This document shows positions 1-8,615 of a stretch of DNA of 64,000 bases, piece after piece (the first letter of the stretch is position 1; every line of letters begins with the position of its first letter). The notes under the pieces were generated by a model that saw only the letters and a program-made list of their open reading frames with translations, was not told where the DNA came from and did no database searches. The stretch comes from DATKFM01 sp046154965. Its GTDB lineage: Bacteria; Pseudomonadota; Alphaproteobacteria; Dongiales; Dongiaceae. The position numbers were made by a program, and so were the translations under genes. The DNA lies in the NCBI GenBank assembly GCA_046154965.1, contig JBJXDY010000027.1:62001-126000 (forward strand), in the 5' to 3' direction.

Positions 1-1089
1 CTTGATCCGTTGCGCGGCGGCACTGATCACCGCCTGCTGGTGCGGCTGCAGCGCCTGGCCACCCCAATTCGCCATCAGCGGCACCCAGGGGTCGGCGACA
101 TGGGTCTTGGTCCCGGCCATCTCCTCCAGCACCGCCAAACCGCAATAAGGCACATACATCTGCGAATAGCCGCCTTCATGCGTCATGACCAAGCGTCCGC
201 CGCACAGGTCATTTGCCACCGCCATCAGCATGCGAGTCATGGCGCGATAGCCGTCCGACGTGATCATCATCCGCCCTAGCGGATCGACGCCCGATGCGTC
301 GAAACCAGACGGCACCACGATCAACTCGGGCTTAAACAGGGTCAATGCCGGAATCACCACCTGCTCGAAAGCGGCGATATAGGCACCGTCGCCGGCGCCT
401 GGCGGCAGCGGGATGTTTAGGTTGAAACCGGCGCCCTTGCCCGTACCCGTCTCGTTCAGGCCGCCGGATCCCGCTGGAAACAGGTTGTCCTGGTGCACCG
501 AGATGGTGAGCACGTCATTACGGTCGTAGAACGCCGCCTGGGTGCCGTTGCCGTGATGCACATCCCAATCGACGGTGGCGACGCGCCCGACCTTGTGCAC
601 GATTTGCGCGCGCATGATACCGAGCGCCGCATTGGCGAACAGGCAGAAGCCCATACCGACATCGGCAGTGGCGTGATGCCCCGGCGGCCGCACCAATGCA
701 TAGGCATTGGCGACCCGGCCCTCGATCACCGAATCGAACGCGGCCATGACGCCGCCCACCGCCAGCTGCGCGATCTCGAAGCTGCCGCGGCCGAAGGGCG
801 TGAGGGTGCTGGCGTCGCCGCCATTGTCGGCGCTCATCGCCTTGATGCGGGCGATGTGCTCGCGGGTGTGGAAGCGTGCCAGATCTTCCTCGGTGGCGTA
901 GCGCGGCTTGATCGGGACGAGGTGGTCGAGCAGGCCGCTCACCTCGATCAGGTTGCGCAGCCGGCGCTTGGTTTCGGGATTCTCGGCGTGCTCGCCGGGC
1001 TGCACCGTCAGACCAGGCGGGAATACTTGCGCCCAGTTCCAGGTGTTATGCCACATGTAAAGCTCGTGCCAGACGAAGCCGGTCGCCAT
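1..1089 (-). CDS. Class II histone deacetylase / acetylpolyamine amidohydrolase family protein (3' end outside window)
   Basis: Zinc-dependent deacetylase fold of the HDAC/AcuC/AphA superfamily, expected to remove acetyl groups from an acetylated amine such as an acetylpolyamine or acetyl-lysine. The reading frame is open for all 363 codons to the left edge, so the C-terminus lies outside the window. Visible signatures are RPPGHHA (His138-His139) and DWDVHHGNGT (zinc-ligand Asp176 and His178), followed by a PSGFDASGVDPLGRM stretch carrying another metal Asp. The ATG at 1089 lies one base downstream of the stop of the upstream C-N hydrolase, so the two are cotranscribed. That neighbour favours a polyamine-related substrate, but this is inference; a true protein deacetylase is possible. 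Confidence 0.88.
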   Translation of the reverse strand, partial: MATGFVWHELYMWHNTWNWAQVFPPGLTVQPGEHAENPETKRRLRNLIEVSGLLDHLVPIKPRYATEEDLARFHTREHIARIKAMSADNGGDASTLTPFGRGSFEIAQLAVGGVMAAFDSVIEGRVANAYALVRPPGHHATADVGMGFCLFANAALGIMRAQIVHKVGRVATVDWDVHHGNGTQAAFYDRNDVLTISVHQDNLFPAGSGGLNETGTGKGAGFNLNIPLPPGAGDGAYIAAFEQVVIPALTLFKPELIVVPSGFDASGVDPLGRMMITSDGYRAMTRMLMAVANDLCGGRLVMTHEGGYSQMYVPYCGLAVLEEMAGTKTHVADPWVPLMANWGGQALQPHQQAVISAAAQRIK

Positions 1090-1090
1090 G

Positions 1091-1993
1091 TCAGCGCCTT
1101 TCATCCATCAGGTATGCAGGGGCGCGCGCACTGACGATCGGCCCGTAGAGGTCGCTGCGGCGGGTGCGGAAGATGCCCCATTTACGCCGCAACTCCGCGA
1201 TCGCATCCAGATCGAAGCAATGGACGACGACATGCGGGCCATCCTCGCCGGCTTCCGCCTGCTTGGCGCCGAACTGGTCGGCCAGGAAGGAGCCGCCGTA
1301 AAACTGCGTGCGACAGCCGCCGCCGGCCTCGATCCCAACCCGGTTAGAAGCCGCGACAGGCACCAGATTGGCACCGGCATGGCCCTGCATCACCTGCTGC
1401 CAATGCGGCTTGGAGTTCTTGAAATCGTCGTCGGACGCCTGCAGCGGCCGGCCGATGGCGGTGGGATAGAGTAGTAACTCCGCGCCGTTCAGCACCATGA
1501 TCCTGGCTGCCTCGGGGAACCACTGGTCCCAGCACACGCCAGCGCCCAGGCGGGCGAATTTGGTGTCGAACACCATGAAGCCGGTATCGCCCGGCGCGAA
1601 GTAGAAGGCTTCTTCATAAGCTGGGAAGTCCGGAATATGACTCTTGCGATAGACGCCGAGCAGCGCGCCGCCGGCATCGATCATCGCCAGCGAATTGAAG
1701 GTGCGCTCGGCCGCACGTTCGAAGAACGAGACCGGGATGACGACGTTGAACCGTTCCGCCAGGCCGCGCATGGCGGCGATGGCGGGATTGTCGTCGACGC
1801 TGGTCGCCTCCTTGAGGTAGGCGGGATCCTTGCCGATGCAGAAATAGGGCGTCTCGAACAGTTCCTGGAGCAAGACGATCTGCGCGCCCTGGCCCGCAGC
1901 CTCGGCCACCATGGCGGCGGCGGTGCGGATGTTCTGCTTCCGGTCCCAGGAACAGGCCATCTGCGTTGCCGCGACGGAGAGCATCCGGCTCAT
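1091..1993 (-). CDS. aguB: Carbon-nitrogen hydrolase, N-carbamoylputrescine amidase type
   Basis: Nitrilase-superfamily amidohydrolase of 300 residues, the usual length for N-carbamoylputrescine amidase, which releases putrescine, CO2 and ammonia in the agmatine route. The Glu-Lys-Cys triad is visible: Glu44 in LLQELFETPYF, Lys117 in YRKSHIP and Cys154 in GVCWDQWFPEAAR. The frame runs upstream to 2095, but the extra 34 residues are Arg-rich and unlike the family, so the ATG at 1993 (MSRMLSVAATQ) is preferred. It abuts the deacetylase-like gene downstream, which supports a polyamine pathway. The symbol is by family resemblance; a related omega-amidase or beta-ureidopropionase activity cannot be excluded. 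Confidence 0.82.
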   Translation of the reverse strand: MSRMLSVAATQMACSWDRKQNIRTAAAMVAEAAGQGAQIVLLQELFETPYFCIGKDPAYLKEATSVDDNPAIAAMRGLAERFNVVIPVSFFERAAERTFNSLAMIDAGGALLGVYRKSHIPDFPAYEEAFYFAPGDTGFMVFDTKFARLGAGVCWDQWFPEAARIMVLNGAELLLYPTAIGRPLQASDDDFKNSKPHWQQVMQGHAGANLVPVAASNRVGIEAGGGCRTQFYGGSFLADQFGAKQAEAGEDGPHVVVHCFDLDAIAELRRKWGIFRTRRSDLYGPIVSARAPAYLMDERR

Positions 1994-2191
1994 GCGGCGC
2001 GCTGCCCGCCGCAGCGGGCATGACCGCGCTGGGCGTTGTCGCTTCCGGAGCAATGATGATGCTGAGCGAAGCCCATCAACATGCCCAATCCCCATGTTCT
2101 AGCCGCAACAATGACGCGAGATCGGGGGTTTGTCCCGCCTCCGACGGGTAATCTCAGGTGGGTGCAAGCCACCCGAAAGGGTGGCGCGGAC
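1994..2191. other. Intergenic leader region upstream of the C-N hydrolase
   Basis: About 200 bp between the 3' end of the LuxR-type regulator and the C-N hydrolase, both on the minus strand. It contains one strong hairpin at 2168-2185 and, nested nearer the hydrolase, the complementary pair GAGAT at 2119-2123 and ATCTC near 2151 enclosing C- and G-runs. A structured mRNA leader is possible, but I could not fit it to any riboswitch class I know. No convincing ORF is present. Confidence 0.4.
2168..2185 (-). terminator. Hairpin after the MalT-like regulator gene
   Basis: Perfect 7-bp stem GCCACCC/GGGTGGC with a four-base loop, 7 bp beyond the stop codon of the LuxR-family gene on the minus strand. 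There is no following T run, so it could be a weak or Rho-assisted terminator, or part of the leader of the next gene. Confidence 0.4.
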
Positions 2192-4933
2192 CTATTGCGG
2201 CCGTGCATTCGGGCCGAGGCCGATTTCCTGCAGCCGCAGCACCGCCTGCGTGCGGTTAGCGACCCCCAATTTGCCGAAGATGTTCTTCAGGTGCCACTTC
2301 ACGGTGTCCGGCGCCATGCCCAGGGTGCAGGCCAAGTCGCGATTGCTGTGGCCGGCGGTGAGCAGGCGCGCCACTTCTGCCTCGCGCCGGCTGAAACCGG
2401 GGCTACGGCAAATCGCGGCGGGCAACCACTCGGTGCTCCGCTCTGTCCGCGCGAACGCCTCCATCACACGGTCGATGTGGCGTCCGGTCTGCGTAGCGCC
2501 AGACCACGTCGGCATGCGCCCACGGGCGAAGGCCAGCACGTCGCGCAGGCCGCTGCCTTCGTCGATCAGGCTGCGCAGCGCATTTTGCGGCGCGCAGAGC
2601 GAGATGGTGTCGACCGCGGCGGCCAGCGCCGACAGGGCATCGCCAGCGCGATAAGCGGCGATGGCGGACAAGGCGCGTACCTGGGCGAGACGCCGCAGCC
2701 GGCCATCGGCACGGACCCGCTCCGCCACTCGGTCGAGGATGCGCAGCGCGGTGTCCGGCCGCTCCTCTGCGATCAGCACGCGGGCCAACGCCATGGCCTC
2801 GAGTTCTGATGCTGTGTTCGATATTCGGCTTGCAATATCGTCGCCGACGCCGCGGGCGCGCAGGGCCCAGCGGGCAGAGCGCGCATCGTCGCGCGCCAAG
2901 AGCAGGCGCACGCGGTCGTTGAGCGCGCTGGCGGTCAAACGATGATAGCGTTTCTCCAACCCCAATCGCTCGGCGCGTTCCAGCACCGCCAACGCCTCGT
3001 CCGATCGGCCGCGCGCGGCGGCAAGGCGCGCCATGTGCAGCTTGCATGCCATCTCATGCACTACGAGGCCGCATTCCTCGATGATCTGGCGGTGGGTGTG
3101 CAGCAGACGCTCCGCAGCACCGAGTTCGTTCCATTCATAGAGCAGCTCGACCTCGAAGATTGCGACCATCGCCTCGGCATAGGAGCCGGGGCCGAGGGAA
3201 TTGCGCGCCAGCGCCACGGCATGCTCGAACAGGCGATGCGCGCCGGACAGATTGCCGGTCGATTTCTCCACCAAGCCCAGGATCAAGTCGCAATAGACCA
3301 GACCGAACACCGATTGCGCCTGCGCATGAGCATCGCGCGCCTTCAGGCTTGCAGCCCGCGCGCCATCCATATCGCCCAGCGAATAGCAGCAGAAGGCATG
3401 GATGTTGCCGAGCGTGCCCTTAAAGAATGGCTTGTCCTCAGGCAGCGTGTCGAGCCATCCGGCAGCGAGCCGCGCCGCGGTGCGTGAACGATCGGCGGCG
3501 CTGATGACGCCTGTGGTGAGCGTGCACAGTTCGGCGCGTAGTGTGTTGCGTTCGCCATCGTCGATGGCGCCGCGCGCGGCTAGCGCGGCGATAGAACGCT
3601 TCGCCGCCTTGAGTGTCCGTGCGCCCTCCTGCGGGTGACTCATGTGGAACTGGATCCACACTTGCGCCAGTTGCAGGCGCGGCCGCCGCGCGATCAGATC
3701 TGGGGGCAACAAGCTGAGCCATTGCCGCACCACGGTCAGATGGCTTTGCATGATCATCGGCATGGCGCAGTCTTCGACCAGGGCCGCTGCGCGATCCGAA
3801 TCACCCGCGGCCAGCGCATGGGTGACCGCTTCGGAGGTCTGGCCGTGATCGGACAACCAAGATGCGGCGCGCCCATGCAACTCAACCAGGCGTTCCGCCC
3901 CACGTTGTCGCAGCATGAACTGCAGGAACTCGGCGAACAGATGGTGATAGCGGAACCAAGTGCGCTCTCGGTCGAGCGGGATGAGAAACAGATTCGCGGC
4001 TTCGATCGCGTGCAGCATGGCGGCGCCATCGTTACGGCTCAGCACCGCATCTGCCAATGGCGCGGAAATTCGTGTGAGGATTGATGTCTCGAGCAGAAAA
4101 TCCAGCATCTCCTTCGGCTGACGCGCCAGCACGTCATGCGCTAGGAATTCAGCCACGTCGCGGTGGCTACCGGAGAAATGGCGGATAAAATCGGCGCGCT
4201 CCTGCCGCCGCTCCAAGGAAAGTGACGCCAGCTGCAAACCGGCAACCCAGCCTTCGGTACGGTGCTGCAGGGTGACGATGTCGGCCATCGGCAGATCCAG
4301 CACCAGGGTCTCGTTCAGGAAACTCTCGGTTTCCTCCAGCGAGAAGCGCAGAAGCGTGTCATCGAGGTTGATCAGTTGGCCCTTGACCCGGATATTAGCC
4401 AGTTGAAACGGCACCGGCCCGCGCGTCGCCACTACCAGATGCAGGCACGGCGGCGCGTAGGCGAGCAGGGCTTCGAGGAAGCGGCCGATCTCAGGCGCCT
4501 CCAGGAAATGGCAATCGTCCAGGATCAGGAACAAGGGATGGGTGCGCGCGGCCAGATCGTTGACGATGGTGGTAAGCACCGAATCCACCGGCAGTACCGG
4601 GCTCGATTCCAGCAGGGCCGGCACGCCGCGCACCAGCTGCGGATCGGCGCGGCGCAACGCCGCGACCAGATAAGTGAGGAAGTGGCCAATTTCGTCATCG
4701 CCCCGGTCCAGCGAAAGCCAAGCCAGAGCCGCACTGCGCTCGCGCAGAACAGCGATCCATTGCCCGAGCAGGGTGCTCTTACCGAATCCGGCGGGCGCAG
4801 AGACCACAACGAGCCGCGTGGCCAGGGCGCTGTCAAGCGCCTTAAGCAAACGGTTCCGCTCCAGCAGCCCGGCGCGCAGCACTGGCGGGCGCAGTTTCGT
4901 TTCGATGAGCACGTCAGCAAATCCGATCGCCAC
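2192..4933 (-). CDS. Large ATP-binding LuxR-family (MalT-like, LAL) transcriptional regulator
   Basis: A 913-residue cytoplasmic regulator with the MalT layout. An N-terminal STAND-type ATPase carries the Walker A motif APAGFGKST (46-54) and a LFLILDDCHFL Walker B-like segment. A long helical TPR-like middle region follows, then a C-terminal LuxR helix-turn-helix (about 845-905) with FSRREAEVARLLTAGHSN and DTVKWHLKNIFGKL. Such proteins are activators triggered by a small ligand and ATP. The start codon is GTG at 4933. Its target may be the amidase/deacetylase pair directly downstream, but the ligand cannot be inferred. Confidence 0.9.
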   Translation of the reverse strand: MAIGFADVLIETKLRPPVLRAGLLERNRLLKALDSALATRLVVVSAPAGFGKSTLLGQWIAVLRERSAALAWLSLDRGDDEIGHFLTYLVAALRRADPQLVRGVPALLESSPVLPVDSVLTTIVNDLAARTHPLFLILDDCHFLEAPEIGRFLEALLAYAPPCLHLVVATRGPVPFQLANIRVKGQLINLDDTLLRFSLEETESFLNETLVLDLPMADIVTLQHRTEGWVAGLQLASLSLERRQERADFIRHFSGSHRDVAEFLAHDVLARQPKEMLDFLLETSILTRISAPLADAVLSRNDGAAMLHAIEAANLFLIPLDRERTWFRYHHLFAEFLQFMLRQRGAERLVELHGRAASWLSDHGQTSEAVTHALAAGDSDRAAALVEDCAMPMIMQSHLTVVRQWLSLLPPDLIARRPRLQLAQVWIQFHMSHPQEGARTLKAAKRSIAALAARGAIDDGERNTLRAELCTLTTGVISAADRSRTAARLAAGWLDTLPEDKPFFKGTLGNIHAFCCYSLGDMDGARAASLKARDAHAQAQSVFGLVYCDLILGLVEKSTGNLSGAHRLFEHAVALARNSLGPGSYAEAMVAIFEVELLYEWNELGAAERLLHTHRQIIEECGLVVHEMACKLHMARLAAARGRSDEALAVLERAERLGLEKRYHRLTASALNDRVRLLLARDDARSARWALRARGVGDDIASRISNTASELEAMALARVLIAEERPDTALRILDRVAERVRADGRLRRLAQVRALSAIAAYRAGDALSALAAAVDTISLCAPQNALRSLIDEGSGLRDVLAFARGRMPTWSGATQTGRHIDRVMEAFARTERSTEWLPAAICRSPGFSRREAEVARLLTAGHSNRDLACTLGMAPDTVKWHLKNIFGKLGVANRTQAVLRLQEIGLGPNARPQ

Positions 4934-5005
4934 TCAACCCCACTTGGACTGGGGGCTGAAAACAGCGCCAGTGTAGACGCGACAGGGCTCTCGCGAAAGC
5001 CGGTA

Positions 5006-5400
5006 TCAGGGTGAGTACAGCACACACGGCAGCGCCGGTGCACGCGTCCCTCTGGAAAGCAACCGTGGCCGCCGTTCCGCCGCAGCCAGTGCTTCCCCAA
5101 GCTCGGCCAGTTCCGCCGCCGAGAAACAACGTTTGCTGGAGCGGTCCTTATACCCGGTGACGCCCTGGACTGGACTATCGTGCCGCATGCCCTTCTCGAC
5201 GGCATAAGCAAGGATGCCGCCAAGAAAGCCGACAGTTCGGGCGGCCGCGCCCTCGCCGCCCTCGAGATGGTCCGGCTCCGCTACCCCATTTTTGCATCCG
5301 CGGCCGCCTTTCCGGCGGCCACGTCGCCAGGGAAACTCTCCACATCCTGCCGGGTAACCGCAGCTTCAGGCATCCGGCCCAAACCGCTTCGCCCGGATTC
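5006..5400 (-). pseudogene. Tyrosine recombinase (phage/island integrase) remnant
   Basis: Read on the minus strand, this stretch encodes pieces of the central part of an integrase. GRMPEAAVTRQDVESF and DVAAGKAAADAK (about 5400-5290) resemble the end of the SAM-like core-binding domain. A shifted frame follows (about 5303-5006) with GGEGAAARTVGFLGGILAY, then GMRHDSPVQGV and FSAAELAELGEALAAAE, the well-conserved entry to the catalytic domain. The second part reads through an intact 60-codon ORF (5188-5006) that stops before any catalytic Arg/His/Tyr. The protein therefore lacks both ends, has at least one frameshift and is dead. It marks a past integration event. Confidence 0.65.
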
Positions 5401-5560
5401 AGCGCATCAACCGTTCGCTTCGTGAGCCGCCTCGGTTACTCTGGCATTGCCGCCCGTCTCTCTAGCGACCATGTTGCAACCAAGGCACAGCTTGCCAAGG
5501 ATGGACCGAGGCAGAAACATACTGCACATAGATCGATGTCTTGCTAGATCCTGTTGGCTT

Positions 5561-5640
5561 GTGGCGTTGCCGACAGGATACGCCCTTGCCCTTCGAAGGC
5601 AGAGGACATGAGTTCGAATTTCGCCGAGTGCGCCGCCGTC
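5561..5640 (+). tRNA. Degenerate tRNA-like sequence (possible tRNA-Arg(TCG) relic or att site)
   Basis: Contains an anticodon-arm-like hairpin TTGCC-CTTCGAA-GGCAG (5586-5602, putative anticodon TCG), a T-loop-like TTCGAAT at 5613-5619 and a D-loop-like AGGATA at 5575-5580. The complementary strand reads GEIRTHVLCLRRARAYPVG, the kind of peptide usually obtained from the antisense of tRNA genes. The T stem has a mismatch and two G-U pairs, the acceptor arm does not close and there is no encoded CCA. I therefore read it as a decayed tRNA or a tRNA-derived attachment site beside the integrase remnant, not a working tRNA. Confidence 0.28.
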
Positions 5641-5645
5641 GAACG

Positions 5646-6650
5646 TCAGAACTCCAGCGCCGCTCTTGCCATTTTCAGCTCTCGTTCGCCGATCGCGAGG
5701 TCGTTGGCGATGGAGTACCAGAGCTTCTCGCGTTTCACGAAAGCCGGCAGTTCCAACAACGTCTTCTCGATCTCGTCCATCGTATAGTTGAGTTCTTCCG
5801 GCCTGTGGCGAACGCCGGCCGCCTGCACGATCTCCCGCGCCAGTTCCGGTTTGTTGCCCTGCAAAGTCGACATGATGAGCACGCCAAGCGCCACCAGTTC
5901 GCCATGCATCAAGGTCCGTCCGGTGACATGCTCGAAGGTGTAGGCGAAGAAATGCTCCGACCCTTCCTCGAAGCGGGAATGGCCGTAGTCGTCGCAATAC
6001 TTGCCGATGATGCGGTGCAGCTCCATCAGCTTTCGAATGGCGTCGTTCTCGCCCTTGTGAAGGGCGGGCGCCAGATCCCGCAGTTCTTTGATGAACCGCA
6101 GCGACTCGGCTGCCGCGAAGTCGTCCCAGGCCGGATCGTGGCCGCGCTTGACCGCATACTCCCAGTCCCAGCGGCCGGTATGGCAGGAGAAGACGTCACC
6201 GATGCCGCCGCGCAGCAGATAGGCCGGCGCCGCCTTCATCAGGCTATAGTCGACGAATACCATCTCCGGGATGGCATCGCCGTAGTAGCGCACGCCGTCT
6301 CCCTCGCGCAGCGCGGTCATGTGGGTGAAGCAGGCATTCACCGACGGCAGACTGGGGATTTGGAACAGCTTCAGCTTCTTCCGCCAATGCAGCCATTTTG
6401 CCGTATCCATCGCAGTGCCGCCACCGATGCCGATAACGCAGGAAACATCGCCGGGGAGGTCTCGCGCCAGCTTCTCCAAATGGTCGCGCTCCAGGCTGTC
6501 GGCCATTACCAGGGCGGCAGGCGTGCCGCCGAAGCGCGCTTTGAGAATTTCCCAGGGTTCGGGCTGGGCGACGACGATGGCCGGCGACAGGATGCGGCCG
6601 AGATCGCTGGCGATGGTGGGACCGTACTTCACGGAGAATAGATGGCTCAT
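5646..6650 (-). CDS. Glycerol-1-phosphate dehydrogenase-like, iron/zinc-dependent polyol dehydrogenase (AraM/EgsA family)
   Basis: A 334-residue dehydrogenase of the G1PDH branch of the iron-containing alcohol/glycerol dehydrogenase superfamily. The NAD(P)-binding loop GIGGGTAMDTAKW is near residue 95. Metal-ligand positions are visible: Asp in GGIGDVFSCHTGRW, and the His residues of SEHFFAYTFEH and RTLMHGELVALG. Characterised relatives interconvert sn-glycerol-1-phosphate and dihydroxyacetone phosphate. The ATG at 6650 has AGGAG seven bases upstream. It is the last gene of an ABC-transporter operon, 42 bp behind the ATPase, so it probably oxidises the imported compound or a product of it. 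The exact substrate is not shown by the sequence. Confidence 0.85.
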   Translation of the reverse strand: MSHLFSVKYGPTIASDLGRILSPAIVVAQPEPWEILKARFGGTPAALVMADSLERDHLEKLARDLPGDVSCVIGIGGGTAMDTAKWLHWRKKLKLFQIPSLPSVNACFTHMTALREGDGVRYYGDAIPEMVFVDYSLMKAAPAYLLRGGIGDVFSCHTGRWDWEYAVKRGHDPAWDDFAAAESLRFIKELRDLAPALHKGENDAIRKLMELHRIIGKYCDDYGHSRFEEGSEHFFAYTFEHVTGRTLMHGELVALGVLIMSTLQGNKPELAREIVQAAGVRHRPEELNYTMDEIEKTLLELPAFVKREKLWYSIANDLAIGERELKMARAALEF

Positions 6651-6692
6651 AATGCTCCTGCGTCGCTTCGTGGTTTTGATGTTGCTGGGGAC

Positions 6693-7763
6693 CTAACAGA
6701 TGCGCCGGCCGCTTGCCGCATCGAAGAACAGCAGATGCTCCGGCGCAATGCTGAAATGAATGGGGTCGCCCGGGCGCAGGCGGATGATGCCGGGTGCGCG
6801 GGCGATCCATGCGCCGCCTTGCCAGGCGACGGTGACAAAGGTTGAAGAACCGACCGGCTGGACCAGCCGTACGGTCGCGGGAATGCCGGCAGCGCTGAGA
6901 AGAACATGCTCCGGCCGCGCCGCCAGCTCGCAGGCCGGCAGCGTCGAAAGTCGTGACGCGAGATCGGCCGGCACCGGGATCAAAGCAGCGCCGATCCGGA
7001 ATTGCGCCTGCCCGGATCCGGCCTCGACGCGGCCCGGCAGGAAGTCAAGCGGCGGACTGCCGATGAAGCGGGCAACGTAGCGCGATACCGGCCGCACATA
7101 GACGTCTTCGGGCGTGCCAATCTGCTCGATCTGTCCTTCGCGCATAATGGCGATTCGGTCTGACAGCGACAGCGCTTCCTCTTGATCGTGGGTCACGAAG
7201 ACGGATGTCACCCGCTGGCGCTGATGCAGTTCCTTCACCTCGGCGCGCATGCGGATGCGCAATCCCGCATCCAGATTGGAAAACGGCTCGTCGAACAGGA
7301 ACACGCGAGGCTCGCGGACAATGGCGCGGCCCAGCGCCACCCGCTGCTGCTGGCCGCCGGAAAGCTGTGCCGGCAGCCGATCGAGGACGGGACCTAGCTC
7401 CAGCGCCTCGGCGACGGCCCCCACGCGGCGGACGATCTCGGCGCGGCTTAGCCGCCGCAGCTTCAACGTAAATCCGATATTCTCCGCCACCGACATATGG
7501 GGATAGAGCGCATAGTTCTGAAAGACCATCGCGACGTCGCGCTCGAACGGCGTGAGATCGTTGACCCGCTCACCGCCGATGTTGATGTCGCCGGATGTCA
7601 CGTCCTCCAGGCCGGCAATCAGATTCAGCGTCGTCGTCTTGCCGCAGCCCGACGGACCGAGCAGCGTGACGAACTCGCCGTCCTCGACCGTGAGGTCGAT
7701 GCCCCGGCACACGGCGGTCCGCCCGAAGGCCTTCACGACCTGGTGCAATTCGATTGACGCCAT
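6693..7763 (-). CDS. ABC transporter ATP-binding protein, UgpC/MalK type
   Basis: A 356-residue ATPase of the CUT1 (carbohydrate uptake 1) class. Walker A is GPSGCGKTT (about 36-44), the Q-loop is AMVFQNYALYPHMSV, the ABC signature is LSGGQQQRVALGRAI and Walker B is VFLFDEPFSNLDA with the switch His in VFVTHDQEEAL. A C-terminal TOBE/OB region of about 120 residues is typical of MalK and UgpC and can carry regulatory contacts. The start is 4 bp after the stop of the upstream permease gene. It would energise import through the two adjacent permeases. Confidence 0.93.
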   Translation of the reverse strand: MASIELHQVVKAFGRTAVCRGIDLTVEDGEFVTLLGPSGCGKTTTLNLIAGLEDVTSGDINIGGERVNDLTPFERDVAMVFQNYALYPHMSVAENIGFTLKLRRLSRAEIVRRVGAVAEALELGPVLDRLPAQLSGGQQQRVALGRAIVREPRVFLFDEPFSNLDAGLRIRMRAEVKELHQRQRVTSVFVTHDQEEALSLSDRIAIMREGQIEQIGTPEDVYVRPVSRYVARFIGSPPLDFLPGRVEAGSGQAQFRIGAALIPVPADLASRLSTLPACELAARPEHVLLSAAGIPATVRLVQPVGSSTFVTVAWQGGAWIARAPGIIRLRPGDPIHFSIAPEHLLFFDAASGRRIC

Positions 7764-7766
7764 GTC

Positions 7767-8612
7767 CTAGCCCTTGGTCATCCCTTCGGCGAAGCCCTTC
7801 ATGATCGTGTGACGGAATAGCATCGCCAGCAGCACCACCGGCAGAACCGACATCAGCGCCGCAGCCATCATCTGGCCGAAGACGGTCTGATATTGGCCGG
7901 CGAATTGGGAAATCGCCAGCGGCACAGTGCCGGCGCTGCGCCGCGTCAGAATGAGAGCGAAGAGAAACTCGTTCCAGGATTCGATGAAGGCGAAGACCGC
8001 GGTGGCGAAAAGCGGCGGTAGCGAAATCGGCAGCACGATCAGCCGGAAGATCTGGGGCACCGTGGCCCCGTCAACCGCCGCCGCACGCTCGAGGTCGCGC
8101 GGAATCGCCAGAAAGAAGCTGCGCAGGATCCAGATGGCGATCGGCAAATTGAAGGAGAGATAAACAATGATCAGGCTGAGTCGGCTATCGACCAGCCCAA
8201 GCCGCGCCATCAGAATGAAAAGCGGGATGGCAATGACGATTGCCGGGAACATCTGCGTCGCCAGCACGATCAGCAGGATCGGATTGGCGCCCGGCACCGG
8301 CAGGCGGGCCAGCGCGTAAGCCGCCGGAGCGCCGACGATGATGGCGATGGCCATCGTAGAGAAAGCGACAATGCAAGAATTCAGCAGGCCGCGGCCTAGT
8401 GCCTTGGCGGCGCCGAATACTTCGATGACGTTGGCCAGAGTGAAAGACGAGGCCGAGAAATCAGGCGGCGTCGAGATCAAGGCCTGCTGCTCCATGAAGC
8501 TGGAGATCACCATCCAAAGCACTGGCCCCATCGACAGAAGAACATAGAGCGCGAGGCCGCCGACGACCGCGCTCCGCCCGAACCAGAATCCCACGCGCCG
8601 TTGGGCTGCCAT
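7767..8612 (-). CDS. ABC transporter permease, MalG/UgpE type
   Basis: A 281-residue inner-membrane permease with about six hydrophobic helices. The EAA loop is RDLERAAAVDGATVPQIFR, which contacts the ATPase, and the C-terminus is short, as in MalG/UgpE. It lies 3 bp downstream of the partner permease and 3 bp upstream of the ATPase gene. It is the second transmembrane half of the CUT1 importer. Confidence 0.93.
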   Translation of the reverse strand: MAAQRRVGFWFGRSAVVGGLALYVLLSMGPVLWMVISSFMEQQALISTPPDFSASSFTLANVIEVFGAAKALGRGLLNSCIVAFSTMAIAIIVGAPAAYALARLPVPGANPILLIVLATQMFPAIVIAIPLFILMARLGLVDSRLSLIIVYLSFNLPIAIWILRSFFLAIPRDLERAAAVDGATVPQIFRLIVLPISLPPLFATAVFAFIESWNEFLFALILTRRSAGTVPLAISQFAGQYQTVFGQMMAAALMSVLPVVLLAMLFRHTIMKGFAEGMTKG

Positions 8613-8615
8613 GGC

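Noticed and set aside
2110..2190. Guanidine (ykkC) or glycine riboswitch in the leader of the C-N hydrolase
   Set aside because: A few motif fragments look similar, but the ordered conserved core of either class is not present.
5561..5640. A functional tRNA-Arg gene
   Set aside because: The acceptor stem does not pair, the T stem is mismatched and no CCA is encoded; only a relic is supported.
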